From Straminergon stramineum (Eukaryota; Streptophyta; Bryopsida; Hypnales; Calliergonaceae): 64,000 nt of DNA. Below are positions 12,293-23,920 of this stretch, one piece after another. The stretch lies in contig OY987263.1 of assembly GCA_963920665.1 (NCBI GenBank), forward strand, positions 43,311,218 through 43,375,217, written 5' to 3'. Position 1 is the stretch's first letter. The number at the start of each line of letters is the position of its first letter. Position numbers and translations under genes: made by a program. The notes beneath the pieces were generated by a model. It did no database searches and was not told the DNA's origin. It saw only the letters and a program-made list of their open reading frames with translations.

Positions 12293-13127
12293 GAAAATGT
12301 AGCAAGCTGGGGACCTTCATCAGTGCAGTAGATTCTCAATTGGTGTGATTTTAACAGTGAAGAGCTGGAAATGAATTTGGGGAGGTTAGACTTCTTGAAA
12401 TATTTTTCAGACATTTTTTCTTGGAAGATAAATGGAATTGGCATCTAACCCAAGTGGTGTCATAATTTTGTGGAGCTTTGTGGAATTAGTTATGAATGTC
12501 AGAAATTGATATGCAAAGGTCACTAACAGCTCCCACCTCCACAAGTGGACACTATTTATACATTGTTGGTGCAATGAGAAAGCAAAATGACCCATACAAG
12601 GTAAATCAGCCCATTGTGATGAGATGACCCATAGTGGTCACCTAAGGAATGACCCCATTATAGTTTTTTTCAATAAGTGAGATTTTGGCCAGAATGCATG
12701 TCTTACATGACAATAATGGAGTGATTAGTGTGACTCCATTAGGAACCTCCAACTTTTTTGTATGAATTCATTGTAAGATTTGACTTTTTAGGCCTTCCAT
12801 GTTAGAGAATATTACTTCTGCTTTAGGTGAACAAGATGAGCATCATGGTTTCTGATTTTGTTGGTTCTGGAATAGTCTACAAACTCTTTTGGGCTACGAT
12901 GCACTAAACACTTCAAAAATTCATAGCAAATTCATACTTTGTCAGAAAAATACAATTTCAATTGCTCTCACTATTTCTCACACTTGCCTTTCTCTAGGGA
13001 AAAAATTTAAAAAATTTGAGCAACATCATGAGGCCAAACTCCTAATTCTAACCACAATGGGTTGCTTCACCTTATGTTAGAAGACACTTTTAGAGTTTGA
13101 GCTCTTTATGGGCCTCCTACCTCCTAC
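12293..13127. other. Intergenic, no gene seen
   Basis: Upstream of about 12.35 kb the sequence no longer resembles the other Lhcb flanks and becomes AT-rich. No gene is supported. Confidence 0.4.
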
Positions 13128-13790
13128 TTAACCCCTAAATGCTTGAGGCACCTAATTTTGGTGTCGCCAATACTTTGAAGTTAGATAAAACCTAACCAAG
13201 CTATTATTTTTAGTAGTTTATATTTTTTTTAAATTCTTTTTGAAGTCTAGTTTTAGCATTAAAAATCCAATTTCGAAAATGATTGATTATAATTTTTCTA
13301 TTCAAGATTTTGTACAAGGGTGTCCATTGCAATCTTGACTTTTTGTAGTGTTGGGGGCTCTTGGAAATGAGCCTCAAATACACTAGATTGATCTTCGAGA
13401 AAAATACATGTTAAATTCATTTTAAAAAATTGTAGATTAGATTTTGAGAAGCTATAAATTAATTGGGGTTTGGCATGTTAGGCCTTCTAATTTCATAATT
13501 ATTTTCTTGGTGACCAATTTTTTAGATTTGACATGTGCAAAGAGGATTGAAAGACTTCAAGTCACTTTTGCATTTTTCACACCGTTATGATCAAACATTA
13601 CAGTCTTTCAATCCATACGTGATATTGTTGTGTTTTCTTTTCCTTTATGATCTCCAACATGTCTAGTTTGAATTTGTATAGTTACAAATTAAAAAAATTG
13701 GATACAACTTATCAAAATGATGGATTTTTGTTCAATTTAGAGCAAATTTATAGAAGCTTGAAAATAACCTTGGGCATTTCAAGGGGTTAA
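13128..13790. mobile_element. TTAA-flanked non-autonomous transposon (663 bp)
   Basis: Bounded by TTAA-CCCCTAAATG at 13128 and CATTTCAAGGGG-TTAA at 13787-13790. A second copy in the opposite orientation lies at about 47539-48191 and matches along its length: for example AGGATTGAAAGACTTCAAG near 13543 corresponds to the inverse CTTGAAGTCTTTCAATCC near 47768. The two copies have the same end points, which defines the element. There is no open reading frame for a transposase. The termini are shared with the elements at 34642 and 51529. Confidence 0.75.
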
Positions 13791-15450
13791 GAAGATTTGA
13801 AGCCCCAACAACTAGTTGAGCAAGGTGCAGAAAGACTTGTTTTCTTCACTCTAAATGCAAACATCTTACAATCTACTCAACCCGATTTATGAAATTTCTT
13901 CCATATATTCATATACTAGTCTAGTATTTTTGTTTGGAGTATCTCCACTTGTGATTTAGGATTTAACATCAAATCTCTAGTTTGATTGTAAGTTTAAGAG
14001 TATCCAAAATGTAAATAGCTAGCACATGAAGAGTTAGTTTAGCATTACTTCAAATGGCTAACCCAAATTAAATATCCCGTGAAGTTCCAAGGCCTTTTTT
14101 TCATTAAAAAACACTCAAAACTACCATTTTTATTGCAAAGAGCAAAAAATTCTTAAAATTGTTCTATTACACATCTAATATAGAATCTCATGCTAGAAGG
14201 CACCAATAGATAAGTTGCAATTCACCTTCATCGCCAATATAGGCTAGCTAAGTTTCAGCTTATTTCGATTGTTTGACCCATGAAGCTACTTTTTCACAGT
14301 AGCTTCTCTTCATCACTCACCACCTAAAATTTAAGGTGCATTAGTATTTTTGAAGTTTCTTGTTCACTTCATTATTCTTCCCATGAATGACTTGCTATTT
14401 GTGGCCAAAGTTTGTGCTTTTTGATGTGGGGTTCTATTGTTTGATCACCATCATCTAACAATTTAGAAAATGCTATTCCTGCAAGGTATTTATAGAAGTA
14501 AGATGAGTGACCAAGGGAATGAAGAAGAATTAAGGAAGGTCATTATGTCACTTGCAGAATCTCCACATCTTCTCAATTTTCAAGGTTTAAAGAAAAAAAA
14601 ATTCTCAATCTTCAAAGAATGGGGTCTTTGCAATTCAAGGAAAAAATTAAATGCCACATCTTCATTCTCTAAAGATTGAAAATGTAGAGAAGAAAGTGTG
14701 ACAAACCCTATTGTCTATAACTTCAATTACTTAAAGCAACAGGTGTTCTTGTACATGAGCTACCAACTCCTACTCACAACTTGTATATGTTCAACTGGAA
14801 CCTAATAAGGACCTCCTTACATGCTCCATCAATGGGCAAACTTCACAAGGGGTGCTATAGGTCCAACTATCCAAGTGAGAAATTGCACTTTCATGTTGAC
14901 TAGTTGGGTGGGGAGGAATACATTAAGAATTCCATGCATATTGATTCCCTCAAGATTGACTAGTCTCAACTAATGGGTTTGTCCTATGATTCCTACTTTC
15001 CTACTCACCCTAGCAAGACAATCAATGGAACCTATTCTATCTTATTACTTCAATTAGCATAAATCACTAGACTAGGCCTCACATGTAAGGAGGTCCTAAT
15101 TGAGGTGTTTCATTTACCAGAGGTAGAAGATACTCCAATCTAGGAGCTTACTAAGGGAGGCAACCCATTTCTAACCACTTAAGCAAATACACGTATCTGC
15201 AAGGGAGTTTTTAAAAGTGGAAAATTTTCCCATGTGCAGAAATAGAGCTCATAAGATTTCCATATTTTTTCAGATTTTTATTTCTCAAAATATAATTACT
15301 ACGAATTTCTTAGATGAAGATTCTATTCCATCCATATTGGTCATACATACCTTCCTATTTCCGACCAAGGGTTGATTGCAAAAATCCAACAACCGTTGGT
15401 TTCAATGTTGAGAGTCTTGTAGCCAATTGTAATGCACCACAACTCCATCG
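13791..15450. other. Intergenic, no gene seen
   Basis: AT-rich sequence without a supported gene, RNA or clear repeat. The longest frame (14470-14679, 69 codons) has no recognisable domain and looks like chance. Confidence 0.4.
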
Positions 15451-15592
15451 CACTACAAGAAAAAAATGTCCAAATTGACATGTCCAAATTGACTAACAAT
15501 GTCCGAATTGAAAAAAAATTGACAAAAGTTGTCTAAATCAGCCCCTTCGAATTGACTCAAAATGTCCCAATTGACACTGCTCCCTTGTAGTG
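15451..15592. mobile_element. Small CACTA-type MITE with internal repeats (142 bp)
   Basis: Ends are CACTACAAG and its inverse CTTGTAGTG, matching the CACTACAAG(AAAA) terminus common in plant CACTA elements. The interior repeats short variants of TGTCCAAATTGAC about four to five times, some inverted. The 3-bp flanks TCG and CTG do not match, so the insertion is old or the end is misjudged. Confidence 0.55.
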
Positions 15593-15950
15593 CTGGAAAT
15601 TGTGCCAACATTAGTCATGTTAATCACCTCCTAATTGAAATTACTACACCTTATGCTGCCATAATGGCGCAGTGATTAGGAATGGGTTGCCTCCCCTAAC
15701 TGAATTTTTGGCTTCAAACATGATGGATGCATTGGGGGTGGGGTCCCTTAGTATTGACTCCAACTTCTGTGAGAAGAACTTTTTTGACAGTCATTTAACT
15801 ATCATGAAGGCAAACTTTTTTTTTTGAAACACATGACCTTCAAGGGTCCTGGCAAGTACTGACACGACACATCCATAGCAACCAGAGTGCAAACTTCTTC
15901 TTTGAAAATGTGGTTGGAGTGGTTATATCCCCAGAAATATTATCACTTTT

Positions 15951-15978
15951 AAACCCTAAACCCTAAAAACCCTAAACC
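15951..15978. repeat. Short interstitial telomere-like repeat
   Basis: Three to four tandem units of the plant telomere repeat AAACCCT, one with two extra A residues. It is too short to be a former telomere. It could be a telo-box, a promoter motif found near ribosome- and translation-related genes, but no such gene lies next to it. Confidence 0.7.
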
Positions 15979-17470
15979 ACCAGGCCAATCAATTTAAGAG
16001 TGCCATGAAGGTGAATGCAGCTGATGCAACGACATGGCTCATTACATTGAACCCATCGACGAACTCTATCAACAGGAACATTCTGATGACTCGCTTAGCC
16101 GAATGACGAAAACTCTTGCAGATCTAGACCTCGAAGTTTTTCTGTTCAGTGGTTTTCAGTCTTTGAACTCCTGAAGAAAGTAAGCTTACAATCAGATTTT
16201 TTTTCTTGAAGTAGCTTGGGTGGTTTCCTTGTTTAATAATTGAATGGTTGTACAATTGTATGAAGGCTCTTTGTTGTTTAACCCTCGAACACTTTGAAGT
16301 CCATATTCTGGATGACTTGAGTGCTTCAGTGTATTTGAATTTTTTTTTCTCGATTATTTAAATAAATTCTTGTTCATCCAAAGTAGTACTTCAAAACCCA
16401 AACAGTAACCTTCTTTCATGGCAATTTTGATGAATTTGAGGTAAATAGTATACATGTTCAAAGACATAAGTAAAAATGTGCAAATAACTTATTTGGTGGA
16501 AATCGCCACATTCGCTACTTTCAAATGGAAGATGTCGCCATCTTTGCTGTAATTCTATGAAATACTGTAGCCAAGAATATTCAACAATTTAAAAATTAAT
16601 GTAGCCCCTTCCTGAAAATTTGCAAGTCTGTCTCGTTAAAAATAACTACAAATATTCCTGTAATTGTGGCCATCAAGGTGAAAGACTGAAAATTATGACC
16701 AAGTATGGGCCAGTCATTAGACACAGAAATATATAGAAAAAGGGCTGCTCTTGTCTACTTTCACAATTCCTAGTCGTACCGGTCACAAACTCATCCAAAG
16801 GACCAACGTATTGAACAATTTCTAGACGTACACTCAAATATTCTTCAGTAATTTCATAATATAATATTCTCTACCCCGCCCGCTACCCCGTTCGAAGGAT
16901 CTTGCACGAAATAACCTCAGACTAGCTCTTTCAGAAATGAAAATCGCACTGGAAATGTACACATGAGGGACTACACCCAAAATAATGTAGTTTCCAGATG
17001 GACTTGCAGGAAGTACAGAGCACACGGCAATAAGACACACAGAATGCAAAGATGTCAAAGAAGCTAACATCCAGACTTCCTATGGTCATTAAATTGCACA
17101 ATTCATTAGGTAATTGCACAATAGAACTGCACAAACTAGCTATTCGATGGCGAATTCGCAACTGCACGAACTAAAAATCCAGGAAACCACGCAACCCACA
17201 AACACATCATGACTCACTCTGCAGCAACAACCTAAAAACTATGAAAAATAAGGGAAGAGGTGCTACATCATTGCATAGTTGCAAGAGAAATATTCATGCA
17301 GTTCCTTGAGACAGATAAATTCATCAGAAAACCATCCACAAGGTCAGAATTTGAAAGCAACTATGATTTATTTTCAGTATGCTGAAAAACCAGCATTTTG
17401 GGAGACATGGAACTGTAATAAGGCCAAGACGTCCACTATGGTACAAATGGCAAGCACTTCGGGCCTGCTA
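15979..17470. other. Intergenic / 3' flank of Lhcb copy B, no gene seen
   Basis: AT-rich up to about 16.8 kb and more balanced toward copy B. Reading frames at 16.8-17.2 kb overlap each other and show no domains. The last few hundred bases before 17507 are probably the 3' UTR and downstream flank of copy B. Confidence 0.4.
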
Positions 17471-17506
17471 GTGTCATTCCGACAGATTTCCAGGAAATCA
17501 ATCGAT

Positions 17507-18487
17507 CTAGCTGCCGGGGGTGAAGTTGGTGGCGTACGCCCAAGCGTTGTTGGCCACGGGGTCGGCCAAGTGGTCGCTCAGGTTCTCGATGGGACCCTTG
17601 CCGGTCACAATCGCCTGGACGAAGAAACCGAACATCGAAAACATGGCCAGACGACCGTTCTTGATCTCCTTCACCTTCAACTCGGCGAACGCTTCGGGGT
17701 CGTCAGCCAAGCCCAAGGGGTCGAATTGGCCGCCAGGGTAAATGGGGTCAGTCACATCACCCAAAGGACCTCCACCTACTCGGTAGCCCTCAACGGCGCC
17801 CATCAAGATCACCTGAGAAGCCCAGATGGCCAAAATGCTCTGAGCGTGCACCAGGCTGGGATTGCCCAAGTAGTCCAAGCCCCCGCTCGCGAAGATCTGG
17901 GACCCGGCCTTGAACCAAACCGCCTCGCCGAACTTGACGCCGTTCTTGGCCAGCAGCTCGGGAGTCACGCACCCCAAAGCTCCCAACATGGCCCAGCGCG
18001 CGTGGATGACCTCCAACTCCCTGTTTGCGGAGAACGTCTCTGGGTCGGAAGAAAGCCCCGCGGTGTCCCAGCCGTAGTCCCCCGCGAACTCTCCTTTCAA
18101 GTACGAAGGCGTATCCCCGGAGAAGGGGCCCAACCACTTGGCGCGGTCAGCTCCATACCTGCAAGAACACCAAGTCTCATCAGCAATTCTTTCTCGGCAA
18201 CCGTAACGAACCTACATTGTTCCCAAAACAGCAATCCACGATCATTCAAATTCGATAACACCCTTCAATAAACATCACACATCAAACATAATAGAACAAT
18301 CTCCAAATCACATCCCAAGAGAATTCTAGCACAATTCTGTACCCACTACTCACCAGGGGCTTCCGCCGGCCTTGGCCATGGTGACGCGAGCCTTGCCTGC
18401 GCCTACCTGCTTGGAGAGCTCATTGACAGGCTTGAGCAGGGACTGCCCAGCCAAGGCCGTGGACGCGCATGCGGTAGCGGCAGCCAT
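17507..18487 (-). CDS. LHCB: LHCII chlorophyll a/b-binding protein, Lhcb copy B
   Basis: Exons 18354-18487 and 17507-18158, with an intron of 195 bp, give 261 aa. The exon 2 product equals copy A except that RVAGG is RVGGG. The intron differs from that of copy A at only two of 195 positions, whereas exon 1 differs at about a dozen of 134 positions. Such a pattern suggests recent gene conversion covering exon 2 and the intron. All chlorophyll ligands and the WYGADR motif are present, and the C-terminus is the normal TPGS. Expected role and location are as for copy A. Confidence 0.95.
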
Positions 18488-18583
18488 GACTTCGAATGTA
18501 TCAAAAGAGAAGCACGAACTACGATCAAGTTCGCGAACAAGGTTGAAAGACAGTCGATGAGATGCAGATGAAACGAGGGATTG

Positions 18584-18747
18584 TTTATATGTAGTTGATC
18601 AGCAAGCATGCCCTGGCGGGAAAATCATAAATTCTCAGTGCAGAGACGGATCGCGCTAGGTCGCAATCGTAAATGTCGATGATTGGGCGGGTGGGTACAC
18701 TACGCTGGGATTGGCCCTTCCGTGGATTTCTTGGATGGTTGATTTGG
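18584..18747 (-). promoter_or_regulatory. Promoter footprint of Lhcb copy B
   Basis: On the gene strand: the CCAAATCAACCATCCAAG block with GAAATCC (18747-about 18724), a GGGCCAATCC CCAAT box at about 18709-18717, a second CCCAATC at 18681-18687, and ATATAAA at 18584-18590, about 97 bases before the ATG. Order and spacing match copies A, D and E. Confidence 0.7.
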
Positions 18748-20338
18748 TATCCGCTGGTGGAAGTTACCGTCTGGCCATCTGACAATGGAAATCGGGTGAG
18801 TGATCGTTTGTGGAGACGTTGGTTGCGCTCCGAATTGAACTCGGTCAGCATCCAAAAATCTTTACAGCTCACGTTCCCAATTGCGCGGCTGCCAATTGCT
18901 CCGTCAAATGTCTGTCCCACTTTTGAAAAAACGAATAAAATCTGCATTGCCTGGTGGGAGACGTTCGGGACGGGATTGCATTTATTAGTATCTTCTCTAT
19001 CGATTTGATAGGAGGGCTCTGACTCGCAGTGCAAAGGATTGGTCAATGTGAAACGGAATGTGATTGAGAAACTGACATTCAGAGCGCCCGGAGTTACTGT
19101 AAATTCTTCAGTTTGGGGTGTAATTTCCGGTAATTCGAGTTTAACTCACTTTCTAGTGCATGTTAGTCTTGTTGATTTCATGCTCGAGTTCAGAGAGAAA
19201 CATTTCGAGGCAAGTAAAAGCTCGTAGAAGCTTCACCTTTCGAACATACTGTACTCTACAGTGGAATCCCAAACGTTTCCTCCTCCAAACTTTTACGGAG
19301 TATCTTTTGAGGCTGGTAACGGGGTGTGAGCTCTAAGTTTACCTCGTTTTACAGAGTAATTTTTTCACCGGAACGAGCATTGACTTCGCTAATTACCAGG
19401 ATTACGGACAAGCGAATGTGAGTCAGGCTACGAGGTTGGGAAGATCCTGTTCAATAATGGCGCCTATCTTACGAACTGTTGCATTCCAATCCGCAACCTG
19501 CAAACTTAATTCACGATTGGGTATCGAATATGCTCAATGCTTGTCGGCATGCCGTGAACAGAAGGAATTCATTCTCAATGCGAGGAAGGCAGGTAGCACA
19601 AGGGCTACTGAGCTTTCGTGACAGTCGACAGCGAAATCCAGAATGATCCGATTGATTCACACTCCGTCAGCTTTGAAATGCCACATGTAAATCTTTCCTC
19701 AAGCAAGCTTTTATGTTCAATTCGTACTGCACTGATTCAATTCCTTGGCGCAATACATAAGAATACAGAGAGCTTCCGTGCAAAGTCTCGTATCGGGATA
19801 GCATCCGGCGCTGTGTTAGAAGTAACAGACTTAATCCTCGACCACCTTCCACAATTAGGGCCGCGCACATGAGTACCGGTGAGGGCTGGATCAGACGTCG
19901 TAAGTGATCAGGCGGGCCCCCACCCCGAACTGCTTTGCAGGTTCGAGGAAATCGTTGGAGGCATTTTCTTCGGCCCTGTGGGAGCCAGGTGCGGTAAGAA
20001 AAAGCCCCTCCTTCTAAAACAAGCTCTCTGTCGCAGTCTCTTGCGCAGGAGAGAAGAAGAGACTCTGTGCCGAAGGCGAGAGAAGAGGAGATCCTTTTTC
20101 CTTGCGGGTTAAAACGCCAGTAAGAAATCCATGAGGGCTGGAGGTCGCATATTTTGTAAGCTCTGCACCGTGAGGGCGAGAGGGAGCAAACCCGGGGTTT
20201 CAGGCCCTCATATCCGACGTCGGACGCCCTGCGTAAGCCTCATAACGCTTTCCTTAAGTTCGTCGAAATTCTCTTTCGTTTGTCACAATAAATTCGTCAA
20301 ACATAGACTAGTCATCTGATAGAAAGAAAGCATACCGT
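18748..20338. other. Upstream flank of copy B and GC-balanced intergenic DNA
   Basis: 18900-19060 aligns with the flank of copy C (about 23990-24150), including GCATTGCCT and a CTCTGACTCGC block. From 19.3 to 20.3 kb the DNA is richer in GC than typical intergenic sequence here, but frames are short and show no domains. An unrecognised gene remnant is possible, but none can be supported. Confidence 0.4.
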
Positions 20339-20785
20339 AGCACTTAGAGTAAGGTAGAAGCACCCAAATGTAACACCAAATGTATCAGGAGTTGTTTGTA
20401 GACACTTAAAAACTGACCTAAATCCAAGCCCTTGTGGACCCAAAGTAGACAAGTGGGGATCCAAAGTTAGATAGGTGGGGTTCCAAGAAGTTGTCACTTT
20501 TCCAAGAAGCAATCAATCACCTGCATTTGATCCAAATTTAGAGAGTGTTGGTTTTGGGTGTTTCCATGCATGCTTTGGTGTTAGTCTAATGTCCACAGTA
20601 GGTGCATCTACGAAGTATTTTTCAAAAGTTCGTATAATATTCATACAAGGTTAGAAAAAACAAAACCAATTTTACTAGTTTCCTAAACCATTTCCTAACA
20701 CACATATTTTTTCTTGTATGCACCCTCCATATTAAGAGATCCAAAACAAGTGTCTCATTTAGGTGCTTCTACCTTATTAAGTGCT
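20339..20785. mobile_element. Non-autonomous DNA transposon with about 28-bp terminal inverted repeats (447 bp)
   Basis: The left end AGCACTTAGAG with TAAGGTAGAAGCACC is mirrored at the right end by GGTGCTTCTACCTTA and TTAAGTGCT. The inner 15 bases are a perfect inverted repeat; the outer part has a 1-2 base indel. There is no coding frame and no certain target duplication. A related fragment (AGGTGCATC, then CAAAAGT and TATTCATACA) seems to occur near 24330-24390. Confidence 0.65.
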
Positions 20786-20941
20786 CACCCACAAATTACA
20801 ATGTCCAACCACAAAGTTTGTTTTCCTTCTATGGAAATAAGGCAAAGGAAGTAGCAATCTTTTGGGGAGTGCATTGTGCAATACATAGATGAAACTTTGG
20901 ACCCAATCGTAACAATCATCATATCAGAAATCAATATTAGA

Positions 20942-21910
20942 GTGATTGCACAAAACCTTGTCGATTATGTTGCATTTTATACATTAGGGGAAATTTGAAG
21001 CCTCTACATGCCTATGAGTTCCCAAGTTGCAAGAATGTAGGAACTGTGCCGTTGTTGCAGTTTGACTTGGCCGAGACCATGCCATGTCAAAAAAAATTAA
21101 AAATTAAATTTTTTTTCAACTAATTTTTGCTTTTCAGAACTAAATTTTTTTTTTGATATTTATTTTACTAATAGTAGCCAATGAGTGCTGGATAGCATAT
21201 GGAACAGGTAGGGGAACAACCTTGAAATGGGCATGTAGAGGCTTCAAATTTCCCCTAATAGTATTCATACTTTTTTCCTTGGAATACTTTAAAATTAGAA
21301 AAATATTTTTGAAAACTTTAAAAAATATGGCCCATGTATACACCTATAAGATGAAGGTAACCACCAAAGGAAAATCATAGAAAAATTCTCAAAGTAGGAG
21401 AATTAGAAAAGTGACAAATCTCAAGAAAAATATATTCTTTGATGTTTTAATTAGGAAAAAACAGGAAAAAAAATTATAGAAAGAAAATGAAAATTGGCCA
21501 TTTGTAGCAAATCGGTACAGATGGTCATTCATCATTAAAAAAACTAACTTTTCACATCTTTCAAAATGCAAGTAGAAAGAGGCTCATTTTGTGGACTTCT
21601 ATACGACATATCATTAACTATTTTTAGAAATCCTTTGAAGAAGATCATCCCCTCCAAATTTCAACTCCAATTTCTTAAGGTACTACTTTGTTAAAAAAGA
21701 AAATTGGCAAGTGTGACATAAAATTCAGGGCTATTTGGGGACAATAAGACATTTTTTGGAATTCCAAAAGTTAGACAAAGCTATAATAGTCATGAGTACC
21801 TTGCCTAAGAATTTTGAGTCATTTCGAGCCAAAATACAAAAATTATGACCCAAAAACAAAAAAACATGCAACATGTAACAGAAAATAATACATGTGTTTC
21901 ATGCAATCAC
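20942..21910. mobile_element. TGATTGCA-ended transposon, copy 1, with nested MITE
   Basis: Left end GTGATTGCACAAAACC and right end GTGTTTCATGCAATCAC are inverted. The body aligns with the copy at 36210-36925, for example AGAAAAATTCTC near 21378 and again near 36358, and a shared AGAATTAGAAAAGTG. The copy is interrupted by a 277-bp MITE at 20983-21259 that is missing from the 36-kb copy. Without it the length is about 692 bp, near the 716 bp of the other copy. There is no transposase. Confidence 0.75.
20983..21259. mobile_element. MITE with perfect 30-bp terminal inverted repeats, nested in the 20942-21910 element
   Basis: Left arm 20983-21012 (ATTAGGGGAAATTTGAAGCC, continuing CTCTACATGCC with one C shared) is exactly inverted at 21230-21259. 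The 36-kb relative lacks the insert and serves as a related empty site. Perfect long arms indicate recent insertion compared with its diverged host element. Confidence 0.8.
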
Positions 21911-22600
21911 CCACCAATCATTTCAAATCAAGTGATAGTCACTTCAATTGTGAGAAATTCCGGAAGATAGTTAGCCAGTAATAAGTTAGTGTAATGACCA
22001 TTCATAGCAAACTGTTCATGAAAGTCACAGAACAAAACAATTCTCAGACATTGAAAATGTTCAGACACAACCTTGCCAGGCATTCAAGGATATCAAATCA
22101 AACGTAACCTGGACGAGTGGACACCAAATTTCATAGTGAGTACAGTACTACAGTCAAACCCTTGACCTGGAAACGGGGATTCTCAACTCATGAATTTGGA
22201 AGTGAAGAGTGTCCACCAAACTTCAAAATTCCAAGCTGCAGATGCTTCAGCAAGTCCACATGATCTACATACTGCAAATGGAGAATGTTCCATAGTAACA
22301 TCGCTCTCCGTTGCACAGTATCAGCAACATTAAATATGACATCTAAGCCACCTCGAGCACCAGGATACATCACATATGAAAGCATCTATAACAACCCAGC
22401 GGCGAAAAAGAATTACACAATCCAATATCGAAAGATCTCCATGGAACCAGACTATGTGACACGGCACGGACCAAACACTACATCGAGACCATCCATCGAT
22501 ATGATAACCAGGCAGAACTGAACAAGAGAAAATTGAACTTAATTTTCATCCTCCAAGGGCACTGTAAAAAAGTCTGCACCCCCAAGGCTATACAGAAATT
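21911..22600. other. Intergenic / 3' flank of Lhcb copy C
   Basis: No gene is supported. The short frames at 22188-22521 have no recognisable domains. Confidence 0.4.
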
Positions 22601-22633
22601 GGAAAGGGACAATCTTGATCGATTTCTCCGATT

Positions 22634-23694
22634 CTATGGGCACGGGCATAACTGCGATGCAACTGGCGCTGCAACCTGTGTCAATGTTTCGACAGCTTTC
22701 AAAGTACTCCCAGGGGTGAAGTTGGTGGCGTACGCCCAAGCGTTGTTGGCCACGGGGTCGGCCAAGTGATCGCTCAAGTTCTCGATGGGACCCTTGCCAG
22801 TCACGATCGCCTGCACGAAGAAGCCGAACATCGAAAACATAGCCAGACGACCGTTCTTGATCTCCTTCACCTTCAACTCAGCGAACGCTTCGGGGTCGTC
22901 AGCCAAGCCCAAGGGGTCGAATTGACCGCCAGGGTAGATGGGGTCAGTCACTTCGCCCAAAGGGCCTCCACCTACTCGGTAACCCTCAACGGCGCCCATC
23001 AAGATCACCTGAGAAGCCCAGATGGCCAAAATGCTCTGAGCGTGCACCAGGCTCGGGTTGCCCAAGTAATCCAATCCCCCGCTCGCGAAGATCTGAGACC
23101 CAGCCTTGAACCAAACCGCCTCGCCGAACTTGACGCCGTTCTTGGCCAGCAGCTCGGGAGTCACGCACCCCAAAGTTCCCAACATGGCCCAGCGCGCGTG
23201 GATGACCTCCAACTCCCTGTTTGCGGAGAACGTCTCGGGGTCGGAAGAAAGCCCCGCGGTGTCCCAGCCATAGTCTCCCGCGAACTCTCCTTTCAAGTAT
23301 GAAGGCGTATCCCCGGAGAAGGGGCCCAACCATTTGTTGCGATCAGATCCGTACCTGGAAAACACCACATACAATCCTCATCTCATCAGCACCTCTTCCT
23401 CAACTACTATACCCAATCCAAATTCTCCCCATCCCAGAAATCCATGAATGTCCATGTTTGACAACCGCAAGAAACAAGTTACACACCACGAATGAATGCC
23501 CGTTTCACCAATTCGACACTGAACAGAACTTAAACAAAAAGTTCGCAAAAATCTACTCACCAGGGGCTTCCGCCAGCCTTGGCCATGGTGACACGGGCCT
23601 TGCCCGCGCCCACCTGCTTGGAGAGCTCATTCACAGGCCTGAGAAGCGACTGCCCAGCCAGGGCCGTGGACGCGCAAGCGGTAGCGGCCGCCAT
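22634..23694 (-). CDS. LHCB: LHCII chlorophyll a/b-binding protein, Lhcb copy C, with 23-residue C-terminal extension
   Basis: Exons 23561-23694 and 22634-23354 (206-bp intron) give 284 aa. The core matches the other copies, with WYGSDRNKW instead of WYGADRAKW, and with LGTLGC and GGPLGEV. After TPGS the usual TAG is missing. The frame runs on for 23 residues, [20 protein letters not shown] and then PCP, before TAG at 22634. The DNA after the Ser codon still resembles the paralogue 3' UTR (AGCTGTCGAAACATT against ATCTGTCGAAATGA). A small deletion that removed the stop therefore best explains the extension. The LHCII C-terminus faces the lumen, where two new Cys residues would lie. Function is probably retained, but the effect on trimers is unknown. 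Confidence 0.92.
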
Positions 23695-23818
23695 GACGGA
23701 ACTATAAGTGATGACAAGCTGGATTGCCAAACTACGTACTTCGATCGAACAAGTTTGTGTAAGTTAACTACAGTAGTGACTGAAATTGTTGATGATGTCC
23801 TGGAGACGAGCGAAATGG

Positions 23819-23920
23819 TTTATATGCAGCTGGTGTGATCCTGCGGGAAGAGACCGATCGAAGCAGGATGCTAATGATTGGGTGGGGGGTGGTGCACATG
23901 TGTAGGATGGCCCTTCCGTG
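23819..23920 (-). promoter_or_regulatory. Shortened promoter footprint of Lhcb copy C
   Basis: ATATAAA at 23819-23825 (about 125 bases before the ATG), a CCCAATC box at 23876-23882, and a block matching GGCCATCC at about 23905-23912 are present. The distal GCCAAATCAGCCATC block found upstream of the other four copies is replaced by unrelated sequence. Confidence 0.6.

Noticed and set aside
15951..15978. Possible ancient telomere fusion
   Set aside because: Only three to four units and no head-to-head array or subtelomeric repeats.
17279..18271. Long plus-strand frame (330 codons) over Lhcb copy B, and similar frames over copies A, C, D, E and plastocyanin
   Set aside because: They are antisense shadows produced by GC-rich third positions. 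They recur in every Lhcb copy, span the intron and show no known domain.
18585..19046. 153-codon minus-strand frame upstream of Lhcb copy B
   Set aside because: Lies over the conserved promoter blocks, which repeat upstream of other copies without keeping a frame.
19879..20319. GC-rich frames at 19.9-20.3 kb as a small gene
   Set aside because: Arg/Glu-rich low-complexity translation, no domain, no splice support.
22986..23333. Arg/Gly-rich frames of 109-129 codons on the same strand as the Lhcb genes
   Set aside because: They are the +1 frame of Lhcb exon 2; composition follows from Lhcb codon usage.
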